Notes: generated by a model not told the origin, from the sequence alone. Shown: positions 34,007-43,728, counted from the stretch's first letter. The stretch: DNA of 64,000 nt from Dysgonomonas mossii (GCF_004569505.1 NZ_SPPK01000006.1:62001-126000); one strand, 5' to 3'. A program made the numbers and translations.

Positions 34007-34633
34007 ATGCTATATTACAAAGAATATATAACCGATTCAACCCTATTGGGAATATGGAAGATAGAGGAAACCAGCGAAGAGCTGTTTTCTCTACTTGCCC
34101 ATTACGAATGGATTCAGAATATATATACAGTAAAGGCAGAATCGAGGGTACTAGAAATATTATCAACGAGGATATTAATAAAAGCACTTACTGGTGAAGA
34201 AAAAGAAGTGCGCTACAACACTACAGGGAGACCATTTCTCGCAGACGAATCTTATCACATGAGCGTGTCCCACACCAAAGGTTATGTAGCTGTAGCTATC
34301 AATAAAGAGAAACCCATAGGGCTGGATGTGGAGTATATATCAGAAAAGATAAGAAGAGTACAAAGTCGTCTTATTTCTGACAAGGAATATATTGACAAGG
34401 ACAATGAACTCATCCACCTCCTACTCCACTGGTCGGCAAAAGAAGCTATGTTTAAGTACCTTGATACCGAAGGCGTTGATTTCCGAAAAAATTTATTTGT
34501 AAGTAAGTTTACTCCTGAAGGGAAAGGAACATTCAATGCAAAAGAGACTCGTTCGCCACAACACATCGAATTTAAAGCATATTACAAGATCGAAAAAGAG
34601 TTTGTGTTGGTATGTATTGAGGAGAAAAGCTAA
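34007..34633 (+). CDS. 4'-phosphopantetheinyl transferase superfamily protein
   Basis: 208 aa, Sfp-type two-half fold. Motifs: RPFLADESYHMSVSHTKGYV, PIGLDVEYI (metal Asp and Glu) and the signature LLHWSAKEAMFKYL. These enzymes transfer the phosphopantetheine arm of CoA to carrier proteins. No acyl, aryl or peptidyl carrier protein is in the window. Last gene of the Fuc4N operon; its presence beside glycan genes is unexpected but the spacing (4 bp) is convincing. Confidence 0.9.
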   Translation: MLYYKEYITDSTLLGIWKIEETSEELFSLLAHYEWIQNIYTVKAESRVLEILSTRILIKALTGEEKEVRYNTTGRPFLADESYHMSVSHTKGYVAVAINKEKPIGLDVEYISEKIRRVQSRLISDKEYIDKDNELIHLLLHWSAKEAMFKYLDTEGVDFRKNLFVSKFTPEGKGTFNAKETRSPQHIEFKAYYKIEKEFVLVCIEEKS

Positions 34634-34656
34634 AGAACGAAACCATTCAAAGATTA

Positions 34657-35355
34657 TTATAAAAGGATAGTTTGCGAATCATTCAATATAGCAATCCGAT
34701 GCTCTTTTTCCATAAACTTAAAAAACATATACAGACGATATTCAAATTCTAACCCATAATATCTATTTGCTTCATAATCAATTTTCACTTCATAGATATC
34801 AGGATTGTAGTGCAGCGGCTGACTATAACGATAATTCCATTCGCTTACCATCATTGCATTTTGTATCTTTAACGAAGAAGCAGAATAGAATTCTTTGGGC
34901 TTTTGCATAAGCAAGAAAGTTTCATAACCGGGATCAAGGACTGTTATTTCGTAAAGATCATCTAAATCAATCGGCTCATTACCTTTTGTCGTAATAAGAA
35001 TAATACCATTAAAACGGTTAGAACATATCAGTGGAGGATTTTCTTTAAAAACTTCTATAGACTTTATGTCATCTAAACTAAGAGTACTTAAACTATCTGA
35101 CTCCATAACTATTCCATCCACAATAAAAAGAGGTGGAACAGAGTTTTTAATAGTAGGCATATCTATTATAATCCGAAAGCCTCGCTCGAATGATGGACTT
35201 AAAATATCTAGTATAGCAGGGTAATTAAAAGACGATAAAATTGAAAGTGATTTCATTCTATTGTCTATTTTTATATCAGCCAAAAGCCCCCCTTGTCCCA
35301 AACACAAACAAGGAATAATAAATGATAAAACAACTATTATTTTTTTCATAGCCAC
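34657..35355 (-). CDS. Secreted TonB-plug-like protein without a barrel
   Basis: 232 aa (a start two codons later is equally good). Signal peptide KKIIVVLSFIIPCLCLGQ. Residues about 70-130 copy the plug of SusC-like receptors: PPLFIVDGIVMES, LSLDDIKSIEVFKENP, and FNGIILITTKG. No beta-barrel follows; instead about 100 residues of unknown type. Could be a partner of M56/TonB signalling or a receptor remnant. Convergent with the transferase gene (23 bp gap). Confidence 0.7.
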   Translation of the reverse strand: MAMKKIIVVLSFIIPCLCLGQGGLLADIKIDNRMKSLSILSSFNYPAILDILSPSFERGFRIIIDMPTIKNSVPPLFIVDGIVMESDSLSTLSLDDIKSIEVFKENPPLICSNRFNGIILITTKGNEPIDLDDLYEITVLDPGYETFLLMQKPKEFYSASSLKIQNAMMVSEWNYRYSQPLHYNPDIYEVKIDYEANRYYGLEFEYRLYMFFKFMEKEHRIAILNDSQTILL

Positions 35356-35402
35356 TCCGATTCAGATTACCTTCCTCAAATATAACTAATTACAATAAAT
35401 AA

Positions 35403-35437
35403 AAAACAAAAGTAGCATGAATAAAATCCATGCTACT
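35403..35437 (-). terminator. Terminator after relA
   Basis: Minus strand: AGTAGCATG / CATGCTACT perfect 9-bp stem, 9-nt loop, followed by TTTGTTTTTT. It starts 28 bp after the relA stop. Confidence 0.88.
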
Positions 35438-35464
35438 CTATATTTTGAAATAAAGAATGTCAAC

Positions 35465-37675
35465 TCACGCAAGGCGACTAACTTCCTTCACACCTTTCAC
35501 TGTTTTCAATTTTTTTATCAGCCCGTTGAGCATATCTGTATTATTCAGCGTCACCGACATATTACCCTGAAACAGTCCATCATTCGAGTCGATGCTGATG
35601 GAGCGCATATTTATCCCTTGTTCTTTGGCTATAATAGAGGTCAAGTTGTTGATGATACCTATATCATCATTCCCTATTATCCGCAGTGTAACAGTATAGG
35701 TAGAGCCCGATTTACCCGACCACTTGGCAGGAATCACACGATAAGCAAAACGCGAAAACATATCATGGGCATTGGGACAATTTACTCGATGTATCTTTAT
35801 TCCCTGTGAGGATACAAAGCCAAATATCTCGTCACCATATATTGGATTACAACATTTTGCCAACTTATAATCTACCCCTGTTAGATTTTGATCTATAATT
35901 AACTCCTCTTTGCTCGAAGAATCTTTCTTTGTTTCGGGAGTATATACAACGTAATTTTCGGCACTTATAGCCTCATGCTTATCATGCTGTTCTGTTTCTT
36001 TTTTCTCTAGGTCAAGATATTGATCTATAACAGAATTGACATCAAGACTTTCTTCTGCTATCTTAATATAGAAGTCGGTGATTGTCTTGAAACCAAGCTT
36101 TTTGATCAAACGCATCATTATCGACTCGTTGATCTCTATCTTCCTGTTCTTTACCCGGCGCTTGAGTTGCTCCTTGGCGATCTCTACCTGCTTATTCGCT
36201 TCTTCCTTGAGGCTTTGGCGTATTTTATTCTTCGCTTTCGAAGTAGTTACAAAATTGAGCCAGTCTTGCTTTGGCGACTGATTTGGCGAAGTGAGGATCT
36301 CTATTTGATCTCCGTTCGACAATTTATGGCGGATAGAAACATTACGTCCATTCACTTTACCCGAAACACAGGTAGAACCAATGCGAGAGTGTATCGAAAA
36401 AGCAAAGTCAAGCACTGTTGCCCCATTCGGCAGTTTATGCAAGTCTCCCTTTGGAGTAAATACATAGATCTCATCATCGTAGAGGTCGAGCTTAAAGTTC
36501 TCCAATTTCTCACCCGAATCAAGACTTTTATTTTCGAGCATTTCACGCAACCCGGTCAACCAGTCGTCCATCTTCGACTGACTTTTCACACCTTTATACT
36601 TCCAGTGTGCTGCCAATCCACGCTCAGCAATCTCATCCATACGACGGGTACGTATCTGTACCTCTACCCAACGGGATTCATGTCCCATAACCGTGGTATG
36701 CAACGACTCGTAACCATTGCTTTTGGGAATAGAAAGCCAATCTTTCAGCCTTTTGGGATTCGGTGTATAAAGATCGGTTACAATCGAATACGCCTGCCAA
36801 CACTCAGGTTTTTCTTTATCTAAAGGGGAGTTTAAGACTATGCGAATAGCAAACAAGTCATAAATCGACTCAAAATCTATCTTTTGCTTTTTCAGCTTAT
36901 TATTAATAGATGAGATAGACTTCACACGCCCCTTTATATCATACTTCAGCCCGGTCTCTTTCAGTCTGGCATCTATCGGTGCTATAAATTCGGCAATGTA
37001 TTTATCACGTGAAGCTTTACTTTCACTTATTTTTTCTACAATATAGTCATAAGACTCTCTGTCGGTATATTTCAGATAAAGGTCTTCGAACTCCGTTTTT
37101 ATATTATACAGCCCTAACTTGTGTGCCAATGGAGTATAAAGAAACGAAACTTCTACTGCCAATTGCAATCGATGCTGTTCGCTATACTTTTCGGCATTTC
37201 GGATACGATGGAGCCGGCTCGCTATTTTTATAAGAATTACCCGCATATCCTCGGCGAGCGTTATCAACAGCTTTATGTAATTGTCCGAAGCCATAGCCGA
37301 CTCGTTCATTTCCAAAGCATTGATCTTCATCAACCCCGACACAATATTTGCTATATCTTTACCAAATATCGTAGATACTTCTTCCAGCGATATCGACTTG
37401 TGCATCACAGGACGATAGACTAATAAAGCCAGAATTGCAGCACTTTTCAGCCCAAGCTCTTCCATAAGAATAATAGATGAACTCACTGTAAGGTCTGTAA
37501 TACTACCAATCTTCTGATCTTTAGCATAGACTCCATCAGCCAATGCCTTCTTTATGACTTTCCTTATTTTCTCAAATTCATCAGGAGTGAGATTAGAATC
37601 CAACCCCTTCATCAATCTTTTGAATTTGGAATAAGTCAGGCCTTTATCGTTATATGTGGGGAAATTGTCATTCAT
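35465..37675 (-). CDS. relA: RelA/SpoT-family (p)ppGpp synthetase
   Basis: 736 aa with the long RSH layout: hydrolase-like HD domain (about 60-190), synthetase (about 230-370: GRVKSISSINNKL, SNGYESLHTTVMG, VEVQIRTRRMDEIAERGLAA), TGS (YVFTPKGDLHKLPNGATVLD), Cys-rich region (LAKCCNPIYGDEI) and ACT at the end. The hydrolase motif HDxxED is gone (LLVYRP at 84-89) and the second site reads IASRLHRIR instead of ADRLHNMR, so it probably only makes the alarmone. A separate SpoT elsewhere would be expected. Confidence 0.94.
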   Translation of the reverse strand: MNDNFPTYNDKGLTYSKFKRLMKGLDSNLTPDEFEKIRKVIKKALADGVYAKDQKIGSITDLTVSSSIILMEELGLKSAAILALLVYRPVMHKSISLEEVSTIFGKDIANIVSGLMKINALEMNESAMASDNYIKLLITLAEDMRVILIKIASRLHRIRNAEKYSEQHRLQLAVEVSFLYTPLAHKLGLYNIKTEFEDLYLKYTDRESYDYIVEKISESKASRDKYIAEFIAPIDARLKETGLKYDIKGRVKSISSINNKLKKQKIDFESIYDLFAIRIVLNSPLDKEKPECWQAYSIVTDLYTPNPKRLKDWLSIPKSNGYESLHTTVMGHESRWVEVQIRTRRMDEIAERGLAAHWKYKGVKSQSKMDDWLTGLREMLENKSLDSGEKLENFKLDLYDDEIYVFTPKGDLHKLPNGATVLDFAFSIHSRIGSTCVSGKVNGRNVSIRHKLSNGDQIEILTSPNQSPKQDWLNFVTTSKAKNKIRQSLKEEANKQVEIAKEQLKRRVKNRKIEINESIMMRLIKKLGFKTITDFYIKIAEESLDVNSVIDQYLDLEKKETEQHDKHEAISAENYVVYTPETKKDSSSKEELIIDQNLTGVDYKLAKCCNPIYGDEIFGFVSSQGIKIHRVNCPNAHDMFSRFAYRVIPAKWSGKSGSTYTVTLRIIGNDDIGIINNLTSIIAKEQGINMRSISIDSNDGLFQGNMSVTLNNTDMLNGLIKKLKTVKGVKEVSRLA

Positions 37676-37868
37676 TTTCTCTACAAAATATGAGTATATA
37701 TAATTAAATTGACAAAGACAGGAAAAGATAAATCATATTAATCTCGTATCCGTTTGTAAAATTAACGCTTTTTTGAAAGTGACACGTCTTTTTTATAACA
37801 GATGTTTTAATTTTTTCATATTTAGAAACTTTATGCTTTTAGCAGACGTTTTAATGATCAAAGCATTT

Positions 37869-37876
37869 TAACTTTG
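37869..37876 (+). promoter_or_regulatory. -7 promoter box for the 204-aa membrane protein gene
   Basis: TAACTTTG, perfect TAnnTTTG, 80 bp before the start. Confidence 0.5.
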
Positions 37877-37955
37877 CTTATGTTAAATAAACAACCTTGT
37901 TTCTCTAGAATAGAAACGGTATAGATTTCAAAAAAACAATTTATATAAAGCTAAG

Positions 37956-38570
37956 ATGAAGGCAAACGATTACGCTAAACTCGAGAAAGATTATGACTTC
38001 AAAAGGCATTACTTTAATAACACATTCTGGTGGAAAACACTACTGATGGTGCCACCTATATGTTTCTTGTTTGTCGGACTTGTAGGAATAATATACTTGT
38101 TCAATAGTGACATGCTCGTATCGTGGTATATTATCCCTTACCTTTTTTTGTTCACTGTTGGCACTATTTGGCTAAAAGCCCTGAAAAGGCACATATTGAA
38201 AGCTGCAATGACTACAGAAGGGGCTTTTCATATTTGTCTTGCCACACTATTGGGAGACAAAGGTGACTACACTTATGCCGCATTTGCAAACAATACACGC
38301 CGACATGATAAATACTATATCACAAATCTGGTAAAAGAAATATCTCTTCACGACCTCTTGGCCAAGCATGAAGTGTCTTTCAAAAAAGAAGCTATTCTTA
38401 TACATGACGAAGAAAGTGACAGTGATATATATGTAAAAGCCTATCCTAAAAAAGAAATAAACAAACGGAATGCAGGATGGAGCTTAAGCGAGGGTTATTT
38501 TCCGGTGTTATATATAAACGACAAAAATGTTCCGATAATAAGAAGAAAAGATTTAGTGAGGAAATCATAA
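37956..38570 (+). CDS. Membrane protein of unknown function
   Basis: 204 aa. Two adjacent membrane segments (about 28-50 and 55-72, LLMVPPICFLFVGLVGIIYL and YIIPYLFLFTVGTIWL) with short charged N-terminus KANDYAKLEKDYDFKRHY, then about 130 cytoplasmic residues (HDEESDSDIYVKAYPKKE). No family recognised. Single gene between divergent relA and the PLP enzyme gene. Confidence 0.75.
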   Translation: MKANDYAKLEKDYDFKRHYFNNTFWWKTLLMVPPICFLFVGLVGIIYLFNSDMLVSWYIIPYLFLFTVGTIWLKALKRHILKAAMTTEGAFHICLATLLGDKGDYTYAAFANNTRRHDKYYITNLVKEISLHDLLAKHEVSFKKEAILIHDEESDSDIYVKAYPKKEINKRNAGWSLSEGYFPVLYINDKNVPIIRRKDLVRKS

Positions 38571-38608
38571 TTCAATTTCATCTTAACAGGATTTTCACAA
38601 GTCTTTTA

Positions 38609-38616
38609 TACCTTTG
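38609..38616 (+). promoter_or_regulatory. -7 promoter box for the PLP sulfur enzyme gene
   Basis: TACCTTTG, perfect TAnnTTTG, 29 bp before the start. Confidence 0.6.
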
Positions 38617-38644
38617 ACACTCAAAATATCAAAGAACATAATTC

Positions 38645-39907
38645 ATGGTTGAAAAAGACTCCAAAAACAAGAAATTTTCCACCCGCATTATCAGTGAAAA
38701 ATTTTTCAAAAAAGATGTGCATGGTGCAATATCTATGCCTATTTATCGCAATGCTGCCTTCGAGTTTGCCGACTCTGAAAGTATAGCGGCTGCTTTTCAG
38801 TATAAAGAAGAGATCCCTTCACACACATATACACGCATAACGAACCCGTCTGTAGAAAATCTGGAACGAAAGATTAAAACAGCATCGGCAGCAGAAAACG
38901 TAATGATGGTAGCATCAGGAATGGCCTCAATCTCGAATACTTTCCTTACCATTGCTTATGCCGGAAGTAACATTGTAACATCACCTCACTTGTTTGGCAA
39001 TACATTTTCACTATTTAAATTTACCCTTGCGGCATTCGGAGTTGAAGTGCGCTTTGTAAACACCGACAATCTGGAAGAGATAGCGTCAGCTATAGACGAA
39101 AATACATGTGCCTTCTTTTGCGAATTAATTACTAACCCGCATTTAGAGATCGCCAATCTCCCCGAAATATCAAAGATATTGAGAGCTAGAAATGTACCTA
39201 TGATCGTTGATAGCACTATTATTCCTTGGTGTGGCTTCGATGCCAGAAAAGCAGGTGTAGATATTGAGGTCGTTTCTACTACAAAATATATATCAGGTGG
39301 AGCTACGAGTATTGGAGGAGCAATCCTCGATTACGGTACGTTCGACTGGACGCACAACAAGCGTTTAGCTAATGTAGCAAAAACAGAAGGTGTATCTCAG
39401 TTCTCATTTAAGTTGAAACGTGAGATAGCCCGCAACATAGGGGCTGCAATGGACCCAGATACGGCCTACCAACAATCGCTAGGTATGGAAACGCTGGAAT
39501 TACGTTTCGAAAAAATGTCTGAAACGGCACATGAATTGGCGCAATTCCTCTCAGAACTGCCGGATGTTGTGAAAGTAGGTTATCCAAAATTAACCGGCTC
39601 TGCATATAAAAAGATATCGGATTCCCTGTTTGTTGGTAATCCGGGTGCTATGCTGACATTTAGCCTGAAAGACAAAAAAGCTTGTTACGACTTCATGGAT
39701 AAACTTTGTATTATCCGCAGAGCAACAAACTTGTTCGATAATAAAACATTAATTATACACCCCGACTCAACCATCTATGGCACATTTACACCCGAGATGA
39801 AGGAGATAATGGGTATAGAAAGTAATCTTATGCGCCTCTCTGTAGGTCTCGAAGATCCGGATGACCTTAAAGCTGACATATTGCAAGCTTTAGGTAAACA
39901 AAACTAA
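38645..39907 (+). CDS. Cys/Met-metabolism PLP enzyme (O-acetylhomoserine sulfhydrylase or methionine gamma-lyase type)
   Basis: 420 aa. Trans-sulfuration family: THTYTRITNPSVENLERKI, MVASGMASISNTFLTIAYAG, VDSTIIPWCGFDARKAGVD, PLP Lys in VVSTTKYISGGATSIGG, and LMRLSVGLEDPDDLKADI near the end. The family includes cystathionine synthase and lyases, O-acetylhomoserine sulfhydrylase and methionine gamma-lyase. Cys residues that would decide between these are not clear to me, so the exact reaction is open. Confidence 0.85.
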   Translation: MVEKDSKNKKFSTRIISEKFFKKDVHGAISMPIYRNAAFEFADSESIAAAFQYKEEIPSHTYTRITNPSVENLERKIKTASAAENVMMVASGMASISNTFLTIAYAGSNIVTSPHLFGNTFSLFKFTLAAFGVEVRFVNTDNLEEIASAIDENTCAFFCELITNPHLEIANLPEISKILRARNVPMIVDSTIIPWCGFDARKAGVDIEVVSTTKYISGGATSIGGAILDYGTFDWTHNKRLANVAKTEGVSQFSFKLKREIARNIGAAMDPDTAYQQSLGMETLELRFEKMSETAHELAQFLSELPDVVKVGYPKLTGSAYKKISDSLFVGNPGAMLTFSLKDKKACYDFMDKLCIIRRATNLFDNKTLIIHPDSTIYGTFTPEMKEIMGIESNLMRLSVGLEDPDDLKADILQALGKQN

Positions 39908-39954
39908 TCTTGATTTTTAATTGTTATAAGATTATATCATTCAAAGAAAAAGTA

Positions 39955-39962
39955 GTACTTTT
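39955..39962 (+). promoter_or_regulatory. -7 promoter box for aroQ (and pyk)
   Basis: TACTTTTG, perfect TAnnTTTG, 51 bp before aroQ. No box of this quality is found in the 52-bp gap before pyk. Confidence 0.55.
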
Positions 39963-40012
39963 GTGCTCTGATTATGCGAAACGCAAATAATTGGGGCTAA
40001 ATAGCTGATATA

Positions 40013-40441
40013 ATGAAGATATTGATACTAAATGGACCAAATTTGAACCTGTTGGGAAAACGTGAACCGGAAGTTTACGGGAACATTTCTTTCGAAAATT
40101 ATTTTACCCAATTGCAACAAAACTATCCAGATTGCGAATTATCTTATTTTCAGTCCAATCACGAAGGAGCTATTATAGACAAAATACATGAAACCGGATT
40201 TACATACGATGGCATTGTGCTCAATGCGGGAGCATATACGCATACTTCCATTGCCATACATGATGCCATAAAGGCTGTAACAACTCCGGTAGTTGAGGTG
40301 CATATCTCAAACATTCATACCCGTGAGAATTTCCGACACAAATCAATGATCGCTGCAGCCTGCAAAGGTTCTGTCGTTGGGTTAGGTCTGTTATCATACG
40401 AATTTGCTATCGACTATTTTCTGAAAGCAAAGAAGATATAA
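40013..40441 (+). CDS. aroQ: 3-dehydroquinate dehydratase, type II
   Basis: 142 aa. Third step of the shikimate pathway. Type II signature PNLNLLGKREPEVYG with the catalytic loop (Arg and Tyr), NAGAYTHTSIAIHDA, EVHISNIHTRENFRHKS and GSVVGLGLLSYEFAI. 52 bp before pyk, probably on one transcript. Confidence 0.96.
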   Translation: MKILILNGPNLNLLGKREPEVYGNISFENYFTQLQQNYPDCELSYFQSNHEGAIIDKIHETGFTYDGIVLNAGAYTHTSIAIHDAIKAVTTPVVEVHISNIHTRENFRHKSMIAAACKGSVVGLGLLSYEFAIDYFLKAKKI

Positions 40442-40493
40442 GATTGCAAGTGCAAATCTTTTAAAGAACTATATATTAAATAAAATTCCATTT

Positions 40494-41960
40494 ATGACTC
40501 AGAAAAAAACGAAAATTGTAGCTACAATTTCAGACATGCGTTGTGATGTTGATTTTATTCGTGCATTATATAACGAAGGGATCAATGTTGTAAGGATGAA
40601 CTCTGCCCACATGACAGAAGAAGGGTTTATCAAAGTAATGACTAATGTACGTGCCGTATCTTCACACATTGGTATTATGATGGATACTAAAGGACCGGAA
40701 ATACGTACAACAGCTACAGCTTCAGGAGAAAAAATAGTTGTTAAAACCGGAGACAAAATCAAAGTTATCGGTGATATCAATATCCTATCTACTCCCGAGC
40801 AAGTTTCACTTTCATATCCAAGCATTATAGAAGACGTGCCGGTAGGCAGCACACTATTGATTGACGACGGAGAAACTGCACTAAAAGTAATCGACAAAAC
40901 TGCAGAATATCTACTTTGCGAAGTACAAAACGATGGTACAATCGGTAGCCGCAAGAGCGTTAATATCCCTGGAGTAAAAGTAAACCTTCCTTCAATTACA
41001 GCAAAAGACAGAAGAAGCATTGAAATCGCTATCAAAAACAAAGCTGACTTCATCGCTCACTCTTTTGTAAGACATAAACAAGACGTATTAGACGTACAAA
41101 AGATTTTGGACGAATACAACAGCCCAATCAAAATCATCGCTAAGATTGAAAACCAAGAAGGTGTTGACAATATCGACGAAATCTACGAAACAGCTTATGG
41201 CGTGATGGTAGCTCGTGGCGACCTTGGTATTGAAGTTCCACAAGAAAAAATACCTGGAATCCAACGTTTGCTTATCCGTAAAGCCGTAGAATATAAAAAA
41301 CCGGTTATCGTAGCAACTCAAATGTTGCACACAATGATCGAAAATCCACGTCCTACTCGTGCAGAGGTTACAGATATTGCAAATGCAGTATATTATGGAA
41401 CAGATGCAGTGATGCTTAGTGGAGAAACTGCTTATGGTAAATATCCGATCGAGGCTGTTCGCGCTATGGCTCAAATTGCTGCTGCTGCCGAACAATCTAA
41501 ATTAGAAGAAAAAGCAATGCCGGTTCCTTTCAAAGATAGAGAATACGGAAGAACATCATTCCTAGCTAAGCAAGCTGTTAAATCTTGCAACCAACTAGGG
41601 GTGAAAGCTATTGTTACAGACAGTATGACCGGACGTACAGCACGTACTCTTGCCGCATTCCGCAGCAAATGTCCTGTATATGCATTCTGCAACAAAGAAG
41701 AAGTTGCTCGCTGGTTATCTTTGAGTTACGGTGTAGATCCTCACTTCCAAGAAGATGCTGGTCTTACTAAAAACCACAAAGAATATTTCGTTAGAGCATT
41801 AAACCAACTTCAATTAGACGGAGTATTAAGCTCAGGTGACTATGTTACTTATTTGAGTGGAACTTTCTCTGATGGTAAAGGTGGAACATCTTTCCTTGAA
41901 ATCGAAAAAGTTGGTGCTGTAATGGAACAAGGTGAGAAATTTTTCGTTCCTGTAGACTAA
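40494..41960 (+). CDS. pyk: Pyruvate kinase
   Basis: 488 aa. Last step of glycolysis: phosphoenolpyruvate + ADP to pyruvate + ATP. MMDTKGPEIRTT (substrate Arg), IAKIENQEGVDNIDEI (catalytic Lys and Glu), VMVARGDLGIEVPQEKIP, VATQMLHTMIENPRPTRAEV and TDAVMLSGETAYGKYP. B domain at about 70-170, C-terminal domain from 340. Codon use looks optimised (many CGT, GGT, AAC), as in highly expressed genes. Terminator behind. Confidence 0.97.
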   Translation: MTQKKTKIVATISDMRCDVDFIRALYNEGINVVRMNSAHMTEEGFIKVMTNVRAVSSHIGIMMDTKGPEIRTTATASGEKIVVKTGDKIKVIGDINILSTPEQVSLSYPSIIEDVPVGSTLLIDDGETALKVIDKTAEYLLCEVQNDGTIGSRKSVNIPGVKVNLPSITAKDRRSIEIAIKNKADFIAHSFVRHKQDVLDVQKILDEYNSPIKIIAKIENQEGVDNIDEIYETAYGVMVARGDLGIEVPQEKIPGIQRLLIRKAVEYKKPVIVATQMLHTMIENPRPTRAEVTDIANAVYYGTDAVMLSGETAYGKYPIEAVRAMAQIAAAAEQSKLEEKAMPVPFKDREYGRTSFLAKQAVKSCNQLGVKAIVTDSMTGRTARTLAAFRSKCPVYAFCNKEEVARWLSLSYGVDPHFQEDAGLTKNHKEYFVRALNQLQLDGVLSSGDYVTYLSGTFSDGKGGTSFLEIEKVGAVMEQGEKFFVPVD

Positions 41961-41983
41961 TCGAACTTAAAATTTATTTATAT

Positions 41984-42015
41984 AAAAGGGTGCTTCCAAA
42001 AGCACCCTTTTTATT
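41984..42015 (+). terminator. Terminator after pyk
   Basis: AAAAGGGTGCTT / AAGCACCCTTTT perfect 12-bp stem, CCAA loop, T-rich tail. Confidence 0.92.
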
Positions 42016-42087
42016 TTGCACCTGTTGACTCTTCCTAAAATAGCTTAATATAAAAACCATTAATCTCGAAAACAATGAGAAATCATG

Positions 42088-42095
42088 TATATTTG
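42088..42095 (+). promoter_or_regulatory. -7 promoter box for the DUF6377 gene
   Basis: TATATTTG, perfect TAnnTTTG, 47 bp before the start codon. Confidence 0.55.
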
Positions 42096-42141
42096 AAACC
42101 GGACAAACGCAATACTAACAAAATAGACAAAGGCCCACAAA

Positions 42142-43728
42142 ATGAAAATCCATATTTTATTATTTATTCTCCTTCTTTCACCGATCGTTTATATCATTGG
42201 GCAAAATCATGATATTAATAAAATACTAAAAGAATTAGATGATGCTTTTGACAATCAAAACAAATATGACCAATTAAAAGAAGAACGTTTGAGCGAATTA
42301 AAAAAGAAAGTCAACCTAACCCAATCTCTAGAAAAACAATACGATATAAATAAGATTATAGTAAATGAATATAATACGTACATAAGTGATTCTGCAATTT
42401 TTTATGCTGCTAGAAATGTAGAGATATCTAAAGCGCTAAACAAAAAACGAGATGAAGATGAATCCCAGATATTACTTGCCAGAACATATGCCCGTGGGGG
42501 ACTTTTTACTCAAGCAGAGGAAATATTAAAATCGATAAAAGTAAAAAAGTTACCTGATGATTTACGAGAAAAATATTATTCAGCCTATGCCCGTTCATAT
42601 GAAGCATTGATAGATCATATAAATAATGAAAAGTACTCCGCTAGGTATGAAAAAAAGATGATCGCTTTTTTGGATTCTGCACGTCAAATATATTCAAAAG
42701 ATAAAAATGACATCATTGATTATGTTTATATTGACTATTGGGAGAAGAAAACCGGACACCTTGAGCATCTATTAACTCTTCTACCAACATTAAATCCCGA
42801 GTCTCAAGATTATGCTATTATCTCTACTCTTATAGGAATAGAGTATTGGGAACGTGGTGATAATCTAGAACTGCCAATAATGTATTTAGCCCAAGCTTCT
42901 CTGGTGAATATCAAGTCTGCAATCAAAGATCCAATAATACTAATGAACCTAGCCCTCTTGCTTCATGAAACTAACGATTCGGAGAGAGCTTATAAAATCG
43001 CAAAAAAAGCACTTAACGATGCAAATTTTTACAATTCAAAACATCGTAACAAAATCATATTAGAAACCTTTCCGATAATAGAAGAAACGTATCAAAACAA
43101 AATAATAGAACAAAGACAACATTTAACAATGTACCTTATTATTATGATAGCATTTGCTATCGGACTTCTTTTTACATGCCTTTGCGTATACAGACAAATT
43201 CGTATTATTAAAAAGAATCGGAAGCAACTAAAACTACTTAATGATAGTTTGGATAAAGCGAACAATATCAAAGAAGAATATATTGGATACTTTTTGAAAC
43301 AATACTCGATTTATATAGAAAAACTGGAAGAATTTAAACAATCTGTATACCGAAAGATCAAAGCAGGCCAAACAAATGACTTATTGGCAACAATGTCAGT
43401 ATCAACAAATACAAAAAAAGAAATAGAAGAATTATATAGCAATTTTGATATGGCTTTCCTTAATATCTACCCAAGTTTTGTAAATGAAATTAATGCCCTG
43501 CTAAAAGAAGAAGAACGATATAAATTAAAGTCAAATGAATTAAATACAGAGTTACGAATATTTGCTCTTATACGCCTCGGAATAACAGATAATAAACATA
43601 TCGCATCTTTTCTTCGCTATTCTATGCAAACGATATACAACTACAGGAGTAAAGTCAAAGCAAAAGCTTTGGCTGATAATGAAAATTTTGAAGAAAAAAT
43701 AAAAAACATAGGTACTATCATAAAATAA
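42142..43728 (+). CDS. DUF6377-type membrane regulator (TPR - TM - HTH)
   Basis: 528 aa. Signal peptide (1-20), periplasmic TPR-like helices (about 25-320), one membrane segment (328-351), a coiled-coil cytoplasmic linker, and a C-terminal LuxR-like helix-turn-helix (about 478-510: LNTELRIFALIRLGITDNKH, then TIYNYRSKVKAKAL). Single-chain membrane regulators of this kind are common in Bacteroidetes and usually control nearby surface genes. The two secreted proteins downstream are the obvious candidates. Signal unknown. Confidence 0.88.
   Translation: MKIHILLFILLLSPIVYIIGQNHDINKILKELDDAFDNQNKYDQLKEERLSELKKKVNLTQSLEKQYDINKIIVNEYNTYISDSAIFYAARNVEISKALNKKRDEDESQILLARTYARGGLFTQAEEILKSIKVKKLPDDLREKYYSAYARSYEALIDHINNEKYSARYEKKMIAFLDSARQIYSKDKNDIIDYVYIDYWEKKTGHLEHLLTLLPTLNPESQDYAIISTLIGIEYWERGDNLELPIMYLAQASLVNIKSAIKDPIILMNLALLLHETNDSERAYKIAKKALNDANFYNSKHRNKIILETFPIIEETYQNKIIEQRQHLTMYLIIMIAFAIGLLFTCLCVYRQIRIIKKNRKQLKLLNDSLDKANNIKEEYIGYFLKQYSIYIEKLEEFKQSVYRKIKAGQTNDLLATMSVSTNTKKEIEELYSNFDMAFLNIYPSFVNEINALLKEEERYKLKSNELNTELRIFALIRLGITDNKHIASFLRYSMQTIYNYRSKVKAKALADNENFEEKIKNIGTIIK

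Noticed and set aside
36020..36823. 267-aa open frame on the plus strand
   Set aside because: It runs antisense through relA, has no promoter or family pattern, and relA shows all RSH domains in its own frame.
40499..41053. 184-aa open frame on the minus strand
   Set aside because: Antisense shadow of pyk, whose optimised codon use leaves few stops on the other strand.
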